From assembly GCA_902478825.1 (NCBI GenBank), contig CABSMK010000002.1:1-31559 (forward strand): a stretch of 31,559 nucleotides of DNA, in the 5' to 3' direction. The notes beneath the pieces were generated by a model. The model saw nothing but the letters and a program-made list of their open reading frames with translations. It was not told the DNA's origin and made no database searches. This document shows, piece by piece, positions 25,061-31,559 of the stretch (position 1 is its first letter; every line of letters begins with the position of its first letter). The translations under genes and the position numbers were made by a program. This DNA is from an uncultured Collinsella sp. GTDB lineage: Bacteria > Actinomycetota > Coriobacteriia > Coriobacteriales > Coriobacteriaceae.

Positions 25061-25936
25061 ATGGACATGACGGATATGACGAGGGCGGCCGTGTCGCGCC
25101 GTCACTTTTTGCAGCTGGCGGGCGCCGGCATGCTTGCGCTGACGGGGACCGCGCTTGCCGGTTGCGGCAACTCCACCAGCGGCGAGGACTCCGACAAGGG
25201 GTCTAAGCTTGCGGCCATCAAGTCGCGTGGCCATCTGAATGCCGGCGTTAAGAAGGACGTTCCCGGCTACGGCTATTACGATACCGCCAAGGGTCGCTTT
25301 GAGGGCATGGAGGTCGATTTGTGCTACCAGATCGCGGCCGCCGTCTTTGGCGTGAGCTACAAGGAGGCCCGTGCCCAGGAGCTTGTCGAGTTTACCGACG
25401 TGACGCCCAAGACGCGCGGCCCGCTGATCGATAACGGCCAACTCGACGTGGTCGCGGCGACCTACACCATCACCGACGAGCGCAAGAAGAGCTGGGACTT
25501 CTCGACGCCGTACCGCACCGACTACGTGGGACTCATGGTCAAGAAGCGTTCGGGCTTTACCTCGATTGAGGACCTGGACGGCAAGGTCATTGGCGTGAGC
25601 CAGGGCGCTACCACGCAGAGCCTGATCGAGCAGATGATCAAGGACAACGGCTTTAGCTGCAAGCCCGAGTTTAGGGCCTTTAGCGGCTACCCCATCATCA
25701 AGAGTTCGCTCGACGCCGGCAATATCGACGTCTTTGCCATGGACCGCTCCACGCTGGCCGGTTATATGAACGAGACCGTTGAGCTGCTGCAGCCCGAGGT
25801 CAAGTTTGGCGAGCAGGGCTACGGCGTGGCGACCAAGAAGGGCTGCGACCTTTCGGCCGTGGTCGATCAGGTGATTTGCGATCGCCTGGCCGATGGCTGG
25901 CTCGACCAAGAGGTCAAGACCTGGGGTCTTGTATAG
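25061..25936 (+). CDS. glnH: Amino-acid ABC importer, substrate-binding lipoprotein
   Basis: 291 residues. The N-terminus has a Tat-like signal (SRRHFLQLAGAGMLALTG) ending in the lipobox LAGC, so it should be lipid-anchored outside. The SBP_bac_3 domain follows: IKSRGHLNAGVKKDVPGYGY, FEGMEVDLCYQIAAAVFG, DNGQLDVVAATYTITDERKK, DFSTPYRTDYVGLMVKK, DLDGKVIGVSQGATTQ. It captures the amino acid for the two permeases downstream. ATG 25061 is chosen; GTG 25058 and ATG 25067 are close alternatives and no strong ribosome binding site decides between them. Eight base pairs separate it from the ATPase gene. Confidence 0.92.
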   Translation: MDMTDMTRAAVSRRHFLQLAGAGMLALTGTALAGCGNSTSGEDSDKGSKLAAIKSRGHLNAGVKKDVPGYGYYDTAKGRFEGMEVDLCYQIAAAVFGVSYKEARAQELVEFTDVTPKTRGPLIDNGQLDVVAATYTITDERKKSWDFSTPYRTDYVGLMVKKRSGFTSIEDLDGKVIGVSQGATTQSLIEQMIKDNGFSCKPEFRAFSGYPIIKSSLDAGNIDVFAMDRSTLAGYMNETVELLQPEVKFGEQGYGVATKKGCDLSAVVDQVICDRLADGWLDQEVKTWGLV

Positions 25937-25961
25937 GCGCATCGTCCAAGGAAGGAATCAA

Positions 25962-26708
25962 ATGCTCGAAGGATTATTTGACGCCGACCGTTGGTCGACG
26001 ACATTTCAAAATATGGGGCCCTTCTGGGAGGGCTTTGGCGTGACGCTACAGGTGGTCGTTGCCGGTCTGCTGCTGTCGCTGGTGCTGGGCACGCTGCTGG
26101 GCGTGTTCTCTACCACTCGTTCGCGCGTGCTGCGCGCCATAAGCCGCGTGTACGTGGAGTTTTACCAGAACACCCCGTTGCCCGTGCAGGTGCTCTTTAT
26201 GTACATGGCCGGACCGCAGTTTTTGCAGACCATAACCGGTGCCGACCAGCCGGTGCGCATCGCGCCGTTCGTGCTGGGCTTCTTGGGCGTGGGCCTGTAT
26301 CACGCGGCCTACATTTCGGAGGTCATCCGCACTGGTATCGAGGCGGTTCCGCGCGGTCAGATGGAGGCGGCCCAGAGCCAGGGCTTCACCCGTGCGCAGG
26401 CATACTGGTACATCGTGCTGCCCCAGACGTTCAAGATCATTCTGCCGCCGCTGTGTAACCAGGCGCTCAACCTGGTCAAGAACACGTCGGTGCTGGCGCT
26501 TGTGGCCGGCGGCGACCTTATGTACCGTTCCGATAACTTTGTGAGTCTGTACGGTTACCTGCAGGGATACATCGTCTGCTGCCTTATGTACTTCATCATC
26601 TGCTTTCCGCTCGCCATGCTGGTGCAGTGGCTCGAGCGCCGCTCCAAGGAGCGTCCGCGCGGCGTGAGCCTGGCCGAGCTGGGGCTCGACAACGTAGAGG
26701 AGGCCTAG
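25962..26708 (+). CDS. Amino-acid ABC importer permease (first)
   Basis: 248 residues with about five membrane helices (TLQVVVAGLLLSLVLGTLLG onward). The ATPase-docking EAA loop is VPRGQMEAAQSQGFTRAQAY. HisM/GlnP-type motifs include FYQNTPLPVQVLFMY and LPQTFKIILPPLCNQ. ATG 25962 follows AAGGAAGGAA. The following permease starts 3 bp after its stop. Two unequal permeases suggest a heterodimeric membrane channel. Confidence 0.92.
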   Translation: MLEGLFDADRWSTTFQNMGPFWEGFGVTLQVVVAGLLLSLVLGTLLGVFSTTRSRVLRAISRVYVEFYQNTPLPVQVLFMYMAGPQFLQTITGADQPVRIAPFVLGFLGVGLYHAAYISEVIRTGIEAVPRGQMEAAQSQGFTRAQAYWYIVLPQTFKIILPPLCNQALNLVKNTSVLALVAGGDLMYRSDNFVSLYGYLQGYIVCCLMYFIICFPLAMLVQWLERRSKERPRGVSLAELGLDNVEEA

Positions 26709-26711
26709 CGC

Positions 26712-27350
26712 ATGGAAATCTTCAACGCGACCAACCTGCTCTACATTTGGGGCGGCTTTGTTAAGACCATAGAGATCTCGGCGCTGTCGATCTTTTTCTC
26801 GCTCATCTTTGGCACGGTGCTGGCGCTCGTTAAGAGCTATGCGCCCCGCCCGTTCCGTATTTTGGTGAGCGCCTATATCGAGCTGTTCCGCTGCACGCCG
26901 AACCTGCTGTGGATCCTTTTTATCTACTTTACGGTGCAGGGTTTGGACATTGTGATTTCGACCATCGCCTTTACGCTGTTTACCAGCGCTGTTATGGCCG
27001 AGATTGTGCGCGGCGGCCTCAACTCGATTCCGCGCGGCCAGTTTGAGGCGGCGCAGAGCCAGGGCTTCGGCTTCTTTGCCACCATGCGCTACATCATTCT
27101 GCCGCAGACGTTTAAGACGATTATTCCGGCGCTGTTTAGCCAGTGCACGACCGTCATTAAGGACAGCTCGTATCTTTCGGGCATTAACGTGGCCGAGCTC
27201 ATGTACACGGCAAATGTCGTGATGGCCCACGCGATCGATCTGTCGCAGGTTCTTATGCTCTACGGCCTGGTGTTTGCGATGTACTTTGTGCTCAACTTTG
27301 GTATCTCGCTGCTGGTGAGGGCTTATCAGAGGCGAATGGTGGCAGCGTAG
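26712..27350 (+). CDS. Amino-acid ABC importer permease (second)
   Basis: 212 residues, about five helices. The EAA loop is IPRGQFEAAQSQGFGFFATM, followed by YIILPQTFKTIIPALFSQ; FRCTPNLLWILFIYF is the family pattern near the N-terminal third. It is the last gene of the importer operon. A GGGACAG hairpin starts 2 bp after the stop and may terminate or process the message. Confidence 0.92.
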   Translation: MEIFNATNLLYIWGGFVKTIEISALSIFFSLIFGTVLALVKSYAPRPFRILVSAYIELFRCTPNLLWILFIYFTVQGLDIVISTIAFTLFTSAVMAEIVRGGLNSIPRGQFEAAQSQGFGFFATMRYIILPQTFKTIIPALFSQCTTVIKDSSYLSGINVAELMYTANVVMAHAIDLSQVLMLYGLVFAMYFVLNFGISLLVRAYQRRMVAA

Positions 27351-27352
27351 AA

Positions 27353-27381
27353 TGTGGCAAAGGGACAGTCCCTTTGTCACA
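27353..27381. repeat. GGGACAG stem-loop after the importer operon
   Basis: TGTGGCAAAGGGA (27353-27365) pairs with TCCCTTTGTCACA (27369-27381), with one G-T pair and the 3-nt loop CAG. It lies between the importer operon and the next gene, 17 bp before the next start codon. Confidence 0.75.
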
Positions 27382-27398
27382 TAGAGAAAGGAATCGCG

Positions 27399-28022
27399 AT
27401 GAGCGATCTGGAGAATAAGAAGAGTCCTGTGGTCATTACCATCGCGCGCGACTTTGGCGCCGAGGGCCACGAGATTGGTCGTATCCTCGCCGATGAGCTG
27501 GGGATTCCGCTGTACGATAACGAGCTGCTGGTGCGTGCTTCGCTGCGCGCGGGCGAGTCGCTCGACAAGATGGCCGCCTACGACGAGCGTCTGGCCGTGG
27601 AGAACATGGCGTTTCTGCCCGACCGCTACGATGCGCGTTCGTACTCGGACAAGTTGTTCCAAAAGATGAGCCAGGTGATTTTGGATCTGGGTGAGACCGA
27701 GAGCTGCATTATCGAAGGCCGCCTGTCCGATTATCTGCTGCGCAACAACCCCAACCACATTGCCGTGCTGGTGACCGCACCCTTTGAGGACCGCGTCGAG
27801 ATCGTGCGCAAGAAGCGTGGCCTTAACAAAAAGAAGGGTGCCAAGCTGGTCAAACAGCAGCAGAAGGCGCGCGAGGCGTTCTATAAGCGCTACAGTGCCG
27901 GAAAGTGGAAGATGACGAGCGGTAAAGACATCGTCGTTAACCGCGCCAAGCTGGGCCGCGAGGGCTGCAAAGACGTTATCGCCGCTGCCTACCGCTACAA
28001 AGTGGCCCAGCTCGAAGGCTAA
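27399..28022 (+). CDS. Cytidylate-kinase-like family protein
   Basis: 207 residues. The start VVITIARDFGAEGHEIGRIL and LGIPLYDNELLVRA match the cytidylate kinase-like family (P-loop variant GAEGHEIG). IIEGRLSDYLLRNNPNHIAVLVTAP is the usual middle motif; a basic lid follows (IVRKKRGLNKKKGAKLVKQQ). Members are thought to be nucleotide kinases, but substrates are mostly unknown and the true cmk is a separate gene. ATG 27399 follows GAAAGGA. It stands between two GGGACAG elements. Confidence 0.85.
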   Translation: MSDLENKKSPVVITIARDFGAEGHEIGRILADELGIPLYDNELLVRASLRAGESLDKMAAYDERLAVENMAFLPDRYDARSYSDKLFQKMSQVILDLGETESCIIEGRLSDYLLRNNPNHIAVLVTAPFEDRVEIVRKKRGLNKKKGAKLVKQQQKAREAFYKRYSAGKWKMTSGKDIVVNRAKLGREGCKDVIAAAYRYKVAQLEG

Positions 28023-28026
28023 CCGA

Positions 28027-28069
28027 CCAAAACCATCACAAAGGTGCCTGTCCCCATCGTGGTGGTTGG
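28027..28069. repeat. GGGGACAG stem-loop after the kinase-like gene
   Basis: On the minus strand, GGGGACAGGCACC lies between imperfect arms (28057-28069 and 28027-28041; CCAACCACCACGA against CCAAAACCATCACAA). It begins 4 bp after the stop codon. Confidence 0.6.
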
Positions 28070-28084
28070 GTGGTCGGCATAGAA

Positions 28085-28120
28085 AAAGTCCCCGCCGGGC
28101 GTGTGCTCGACGGGGACTTT
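28085..28120 (-). terminator. Terminator of the nfn operon
   Basis: AAAGTCCCCG (28085-28094) pairs with CGGGGACTTT (28111-28120). Read on the minus strand it ends in TTTTT. It lies just after the minus-strand NfnB/GltA gene and may also stop plus-strand transcripts. Confidence 0.85.
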
Positions 28121-28148
28121 GCCGTTTGATGGCTAGCGCTGTAGGTGA

Positions 28149-29558
28149 TTACTCGCCCAGCAGGCTCTTGGTGATGGAGGCAGCGGCCTTCTTGCCGGCG
28201 CCCATCGCCAGAATGACCGTAGCGGCACCGGTGACGATGTCGCCGCCAGCCCAGATGCGGGGATCGGTGGTCTGGCCAGTCTCCTCGTCGGCAACGATGT
28301 AGCCCCACTTGTTGAGCTCCATCTTGCCGCCGATCTTCTTTGCGAAGGGGTTGGCGTTGGTGCCGATAGCCGAGATTGCGACGTCGCAGGGAATCTCCTC
28401 GATGGCGCCCTCGATGGGCACCGGGCGACGACGGCCGGACTCGTCAGGCTCGCCGAGCTCCATCTTCTGGACCTTGACGGCGCACACGGAGCCGTCCTCG
28501 CCAGCGACAAACTCGAGCGGGGAGACGAGCGGCAGAACCTCGACGCCCTCGGCCTTAGCATGGTGCAGCTCGGCGCGACGGCAGGGCATCTCGTCCTCGG
28601 TACGACGGTAGGCGATGATGGCGTGCTCGGCGCCCAGACGCTTGGCGGTACGGACGGCGTCCATAGCCACGTTGCCGCCACCAAAGACGACGACGTTCTT
28701 GCCGTGCTTGGTGGGGGTGTCGTACTCGGGGAACTTGTTGGCCTTCATCAGGTTCACGCGGGTGAGGTACTCGTTCGCGAAGAAGACGTTGGGCAGGTTC
28801 TCGCCGGGGACGTTGAGGAACTTGGGCAGGCCAGCGCCGGTCGCCACATAGATGGCGTCGAAGCCCTGCTCGAACAGCTCCTCGGCCGTGGCCATGTTGC
28901 CCACGACGGAGTTGTACTCAAACTTGACGCCCATGTCCTCCAGGCCGTCAATCTCGCGCTTGACGACCGCCTTGGGCAGACGGAACTCGGGGATGCCGTA
29001 GACCAGCACGCCGCCGCCGGTAAAGAAGGCCTCGAAGACGGTGACGTCAAAGCCGTTGCGGGCGAGCTCGCCGGCGCAGGTGATGCCGGACGGGCCGGAA
29101 CCGACGACGGCGACCTTCTTGCCGTTCTTGGGAGCCATCTTGGGCGTGGAGGCGAGCTCGGGGCGGTCACCCAGGAAGCGCTCGAGCTGGCCGATGGCCA
29201 CGGGCTCGGACTTCTTACCACGGATGCACTTACCCTCGCACTGGTTCTCCTGCGGGCAGACGCGACCGCAGATGGCGGGAAGCATGGAGTCCTCGCGGAT
29301 GGTATCGAGAGCGCCGCCGAAGTCCTTCGCGCGGATCTGCTCGATAAAGCGGGGGATGTTGATGTTGACGGGGCAGCCCTCAACACAGAACGGCTTCTTG
29401 CAGTTGAGGCAGCGCTCGGCCTCGGCCAGCGCCATCTCCTCGGTGAAGCCCTTGTCGACGGGGCGGAAGTCGCAGGCGCGCTCGGCAGCCGGCTCCTCGT
29501 TATCGGGGGTGCGGGGCGACTTCATATCGGCAACGAAACGACCGTTAACTAGTGGCAT
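28149..29558 (-). CDS. NfnB-type oxidoreductase / glutamate synthase small-subunit homologue
   Basis: 469 residues. The N-terminal Fe-S part has CLNCKKPFCVEGCPVNINIP and CGRVCPQENQCEGKCIRG. The FAD site is VVGSGPSGITCAGELARNGF and the NADP site VVFGGGNVAMDAVRTAKRLG. This family covers both the small subunit of NADPH-glutamate synthase and NfnB of the electron-bifurcating ferredoxin:NADP oxidoreductase. The gene immediately upstream encodes an NfnA-like protein and no glutamate synthase large subunit is seen, so I favour NfnB. ATG 29558 overlaps the nfnA stop by 10 bp, with GAGGAAA upstream. Confidence 0.85.
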   Translation of the reverse strand: MPLVNGRFVADMKSPRTPDNEEPAAERACDFRPVDKGFTEEMALAEAERCLNCKKPFCVEGCPVNINIPRFIEQIRAKDFGGALDTIREDSMLPAICGRVCPQENQCEGKCIRGKKSEPVAIGQLERFLGDRPELASTPKMAPKNGKKVAVVGSGPSGITCAGELARNGFDVTVFEAFFTGGGVLVYGIPEFRLPKAVVKREIDGLEDMGVKFEYNSVVGNMATAEELFEQGFDAIYVATGAGLPKFLNVPGENLPNVFFANEYLTRVNLMKANKFPEYDTPTKHGKNVVVFGGGNVAMDAVRTAKRLGAEHAIIAYRRTEDEMPCRRAELHHAKAEGVEVLPLVSPLEFVAGEDGSVCAVKVQKMELGEPDESGRRRPVPIEGAIEEIPCDVAISAIGTNANPFAKKIGGKMELNKWGYIVADEETGQTTDPRIWAGGDIVTGAATVILAMGAGKKAAASITKSLLGE

Positions 29559-30388
29559 GCGCAGCTCTTTTCCTCATAGGCCTTGAGGGACTCGCCCTCT
29601 TCGGAACGGTAAGCGGCCTGGCGGGCACGAAGGTCATCCCAGTCGACCAGGGTGGCATCGAAGTCGGGGCCGTCGACGCAAGCGAACTTGGTCACGCCGC
29701 CCACCTCGACGCGGCAGCAGCCGCACATGCCGGTGCCGTCAACCATGATGGGGTTGAGGGACGCGGTGATGGGGGTGTCGTACTTCTGGGCGGTGAGGGT
29801 CGAGAACTTCATCATCGGAACGGGGCCGACGCAGAAGACCTGGCTCACGGCCTTGTCCTGCAGCAGGCGCTCCAGCGGAGCGGTGACAACGCCCTGCTCG
29901 CCGTAGGAGCCGTCGTCAGTGGTGATGTGGATGTGGTCCTCGTCGAGGAGCTCGCGGAACTGGTCCTCCATGAGCAGGAGGTCCTTGGTGCGAGCGCCCA
30001 TGATGGCGTGGACCTCATGACCGGTCTCGACCAGGTGCTTGGCGACCGGGAAGGCAATTGCCAGGCCGACGCCGCCGCCAATGACGGCGCAGGGGCCCTC
30101 GGCCATCTCGGTGGGAACGCCCAGCGGGCCTACGACGTCGCGCAGCGACTCGCCGGCCTCGTATGTGGACAGCATCTCGGTGGTCTTGCCGATCACCATG
30201 AAGATGAACTCGACCCAGCCCTCGTCACCGTTCCAGCCGGCCAGGGTAAACGGGACACGCTCGCCCGTCTCGTTGGCGCGGACCATGAGGAACTGTCCAG
30301 CGTGCGCATGCTTGGCGATTGCGGGCGCCTCGATGCGGAACTTGAACACCTTCTCCGAGAACTGCGTCTTCTCCAGGATCTTATACAT
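29549..30388 (-). CDS. NfnA-type ferredoxin-NADP reductase subunit
   Basis: 279 residues. The FAD-binding beta barrel (VPFTLAGWNGDEGWVEFIFM) is followed by the NAD-binding part (CAVIGGGVGLAIAFPVAKHL, FCVGPVPMMKF). The C-terminal [2Fe-2S] site is GTGMCGCCRVEVGG with FACVDGPDFDA, as in NfnA and the PyrK/sulfide dehydrogenase relatives. With NfnB it should couple NADH and reduced ferredoxin to NADPH formation. Family knowledge: NfnAB is common in anaerobes. ATG 30388 follows GAGAGGGG. It is the first gene of the two-gene operon. A PyrK role is less likely, as no pyrD is adjacent. Confidence 0.88.
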   Translation of the reverse strand: MYKILEKTQFSEKVFKFRIEAPAIAKHAHAGQFLMVRANETGERVPFTLAGWNGDEGWVEFIFMVIGKTTEMLSTYEAGESLRDVVGPLGVPTEMAEGPCAVIGGGVGLAIAFPVAKHLVETGHEVHAIMGARTKDLLLMEDQFRELLDEDHIHITTDDGSYGEQGVVTAPLERLLQDKAVSQVFCVGPVPMMKFSTLTAQKYDTPITASLNPIMVDGTGMCGCCRVEVGGVTKFACVDGPDFDATLVDWDDLRARQAAYRSEEGESLKAYEEKSCACH

Positions 30389-30493
30389 AGAACCCCTCTC
30401 TTGTTAGGGCCGCCGAACCGTGCCTCCACGGAAATGGACGGTAGCCCGAATAAAACCGTACGCGCACAGGCGTTGTGCAGACATACGGTGCAA

Positions 30494-30499
30494 ATTATA
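30494..30499 (-). promoter_or_regulatory. -10 box of the nfn operon
   Basis: On the minus strand a perfect TATAAT, 105 bp before nfnA; the -35 is weak. The leader of about 100 nt contains no structure I can name. Confidence 0.55.
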
Positions 30500-30562
30500 C
30501 CCTCATGGACATGTCACTTACGTGTGTCTTCGGCTGTTGGGAGCAGGGTTTATCCACTTTGG

Positions 30563-30601
30563 CCTACCAAAGGGGGAGAGGTTTATTTTGGTCGGTTTTA
30601 T
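30563..30601 (+). repeat. 39-bp GGGACAG-family repeat, copy 2
   Basis: CCTACCA, then a changed core (GGGGGAG in place of GGGACAG), then GGTTTATTTTGGTCGGTTTTAT. It is aligned without gaps to the copies at 12466-12504 and 30722-30760. With the inverted copy at 30722-30760 it brackets a 17-bp hairpin. Confidence 0.65.
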
Positions 30602-30613
30602 CAGGTAAAACGG

Positions 30614-30657
30614 CAAAGGGGGCCGGCCTCGCGCTTCGGTGAGGCCGGCCCCCTTTG
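30614..30657. terminator. 17-bp perfect hairpin between inverted repeats
   Basis: CAAAGGGGGCCGGCCTC (30614-30630) pairs perfectly with 30641-30657 around a 10-nt loop. Read on the minus strand it is followed by CCGTTTTACC, so it may end pth transcription. Confidence 0.7.
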
Positions 30658-30721
30658 GAGCGTTGCATATGTATGGCGGCACAGGGTTTATTGCGACGCG
30701 GCATCCGCGGCGTTTCCGCAT

Positions 30722-30760
30722 ATAAAACCTGCCAAAATAAACCTGTCCCTAAATGGTAGG
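30722..30760 (-). repeat. 39-bp GGGACAG-family repeat, copy 3, at the end of pth
   Basis: On the minus strand CCTACCATTTAGGGACAGG then TTTATTTTGGCAGGTTTTAT. Arms AAAACCTACCA/TGGCAGGTTTT pair with one mismatch (30724-30734 with 30754-30764). It starts in the pth stop codon, just as copy 1 starts in the purF stop codon. Confidence 0.75.
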
Positions 30761-30762
30761 TT

Positions 30763-31392
30763 TTAGTGCTTGCCGTTGGCGGAGGCGGCACCGTTGACGT
30801 GGTCGCGGGCATAGACCACGCCGTGCACGATCGCCAGGCCGGCGGCGTCGGCCGCGCGGGCGCAGGTGTCCTGGAAATCCTCGGCCTCGCGGGCGCGCAG
30901 CTGCTTAAGAACGTAGTCGGCGACGGCCATCTTGCCGGGAGGGTTGCCGATGCCGGTGCGGATGCGGCTGAAGTCGCGGCTGCCCATCTTGTCGATGATG
31001 GAGCGCAGGCCGTTGTGACCGGCGTGGCCGCCGCCCACCTTAACACGTACGTCGCCGGCGGGAATGTCGAGCTCGTCGTGGATCACGAGCAGCTCCTCGA
31101 CCTTGATTTTGTACTCGCGGCAGAGCTTGGAGATGGGGCCACCCGAGGTATTCATATACGACTGCGGCTTGACCAGCACAATCTGGCGCTTACCGCCCTC
31201 TTCCTCGGGATCGTTGATGTTGATGAGCGCGACCTCGGCGCCGGCCTGGTTTTTCCAGTACGTGACGCCGGCCTGACGGGCCAGCTCGTCGATCGCCTTA
31301 AAGCCGGCGTTGTGGCGGGTCTCGGCATATTCCTCGCCCGGGTTGCCAAGCCCGGCAACCATGCGAATCTTAAGCGGCTGTGCAGCTGCCAT
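30763..31392 (-). CDS. pth: Peptidyl-tRNA hydrolase
   Basis: 209 residues, slightly longer than the usual ~190. It frees tRNA from peptidyl-tRNA dropped by ribosomes. Family residues are in VAGLGNPGEEYAETRHNAGF (catalytic His in TRHN and Asn in GLGNPG), KPQSYMNTSGG, VIHDELDIPAGDVRVK (Asp) and GGGHAGHNGLRSI (Asn). ATG 31392 follows GAAGGA. It stands alone at the window edge; upstream (31393-31559) there is a hairpin at 31430-31464 and no gene. Confidence 0.95.
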   Translation of the reverse strand: MAAAQPLKIRMVAGLGNPGEEYAETRHNAGFKAIDELARQAGVTYWKNQAGAEVALININDPEEEGGKRQIVLVKPQSYMNTSGGPISKLCREYKIKVEELLVIHDELDIPAGDVRVKVGGGHAGHNGLRSIIDKMGSRDFSRIRTGIGNPPGKMAVADYVLKQLRAREAEDFQDTCARAADAAGLAIVHGVVYARDHVNGAASANGKH

Positions 31393-31429
31393 ATTTGTCC
31401 TTCCGTTACATAAAAAGTTTAATCAACGA

Positions 31430-31464
31430 CAAAGGCTACCACGCCCGCCGAAGGCGAGCCTTTG
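31430..31464. terminator. Hairpin upstream of pth, near the window edge
   Basis: CAAAGGCT (31430-31437) pairs with AGCCTTTG (31457-31464), with CGCC/GGCG inside. It probably ends a transcript of a gene beyond the window or structures the pth leader. A second, imperfect C/G-rich hairpin lies at about 31530-31559. Confidence 0.45.
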
Positions 31465-31559
31465 CTTCAGCGAAATCCCACCAGACAAAAGCGCGGCCGC
31501 GGCAGAGCGAGCCGTCGGAACAGAAGAAACCCCCGCGCGACCTTTGCGAAGCAAGGGGG

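Noticed and set aside
26046..27758. A 570-codon minus-strand frame opposite the importer permeases
   Set aside because: It spans two real permease genes and a spacer with a hairpin; the composition is His/Arg-rich noise.
28560..30766. Long plus-strand open frames opposite the nfn genes
   Set aside because: They are GC-driven shadows of two well-supported minus-strand genes, and no motif is seen.

Overview
The window looks like chromosome of a Coriobacteriia actinobacterium, most likely Collinsella or a close relative. This is an inference from the GC-rich coding sequence, the protein types and the gene neighbourhoods; no database was searched. Most of it is ordinary housekeeping sequence. 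One lower-GC accessory block (about 14.4-20.6 kb) and several unusual intergenic hairpins stand out.

Layout. 1-1.87 kb: the end of an ABC exporter and a single-pass membrane protein. 1.9-6.8 kb: carA-carB (carbamoyl phosphate synthesis), preceded by a PyrR-type RNA hairpin that holds the carA ribosome binding site. 6.8-9.2 kb: a spacer with three long perfect hairpins, then purE, a class B sortase and a MoaE-like protein. 9.27-10.5 kb (minus strand): a CmpB-type membrane protein. 10.8-14.4 kb: purF, purM and purN. 14.4-20.6 kb: accessory block with a Tat-type lipoprotein, two zinc-ribbon proteins, small proteins of unknown function, a Crp/Fnr-type regulator and an AlbA_2/HATPase protein. 20.7-22.1 kb: a RelB-type antitoxin with a PIN-domain toxin, then a PTS EIIA protein. 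22.27-24.0 kb: a PrsA/SurA-like foldase and a YqeY-like protein. 24.3-28.0 kb: a four-gene glutamine/glutamate-type ABC importer and a cytidylate-kinase-like protein. 28.1-30.4 kb (minus): an NfnA/NfnB (GltA-like) pair. 30.8-31.4 kb (minus): pth.

The housekeeping genes share a theme. CarAB and PurF use glutamine, PurE/F/M/N build IMP, the importer is of the glutamine/glutamate type, and NfnAB supplies or balances NADPH.

Two structures are not explained by ordinary annotation. First, the accessory block carries four copies of an FNR-like 14-bp operator (TTATCAAATGCTAA type). Two lie exactly 28.5 bp upstream of identical GATAAT -10 boxes, in front of the lipoprotein and the zinc-ribbon membrane gene. 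The other two lie at the promoter and start of the Crp/Fnr-type regulator gene, where a run of nine C residues sits between operator and -10. This looks like a small, possibly phase-variable, local regulon. Second, stem-loops with a constant GGGACAG loop but different, complementary arms recur between genes across the window, usually just after a stop codon.
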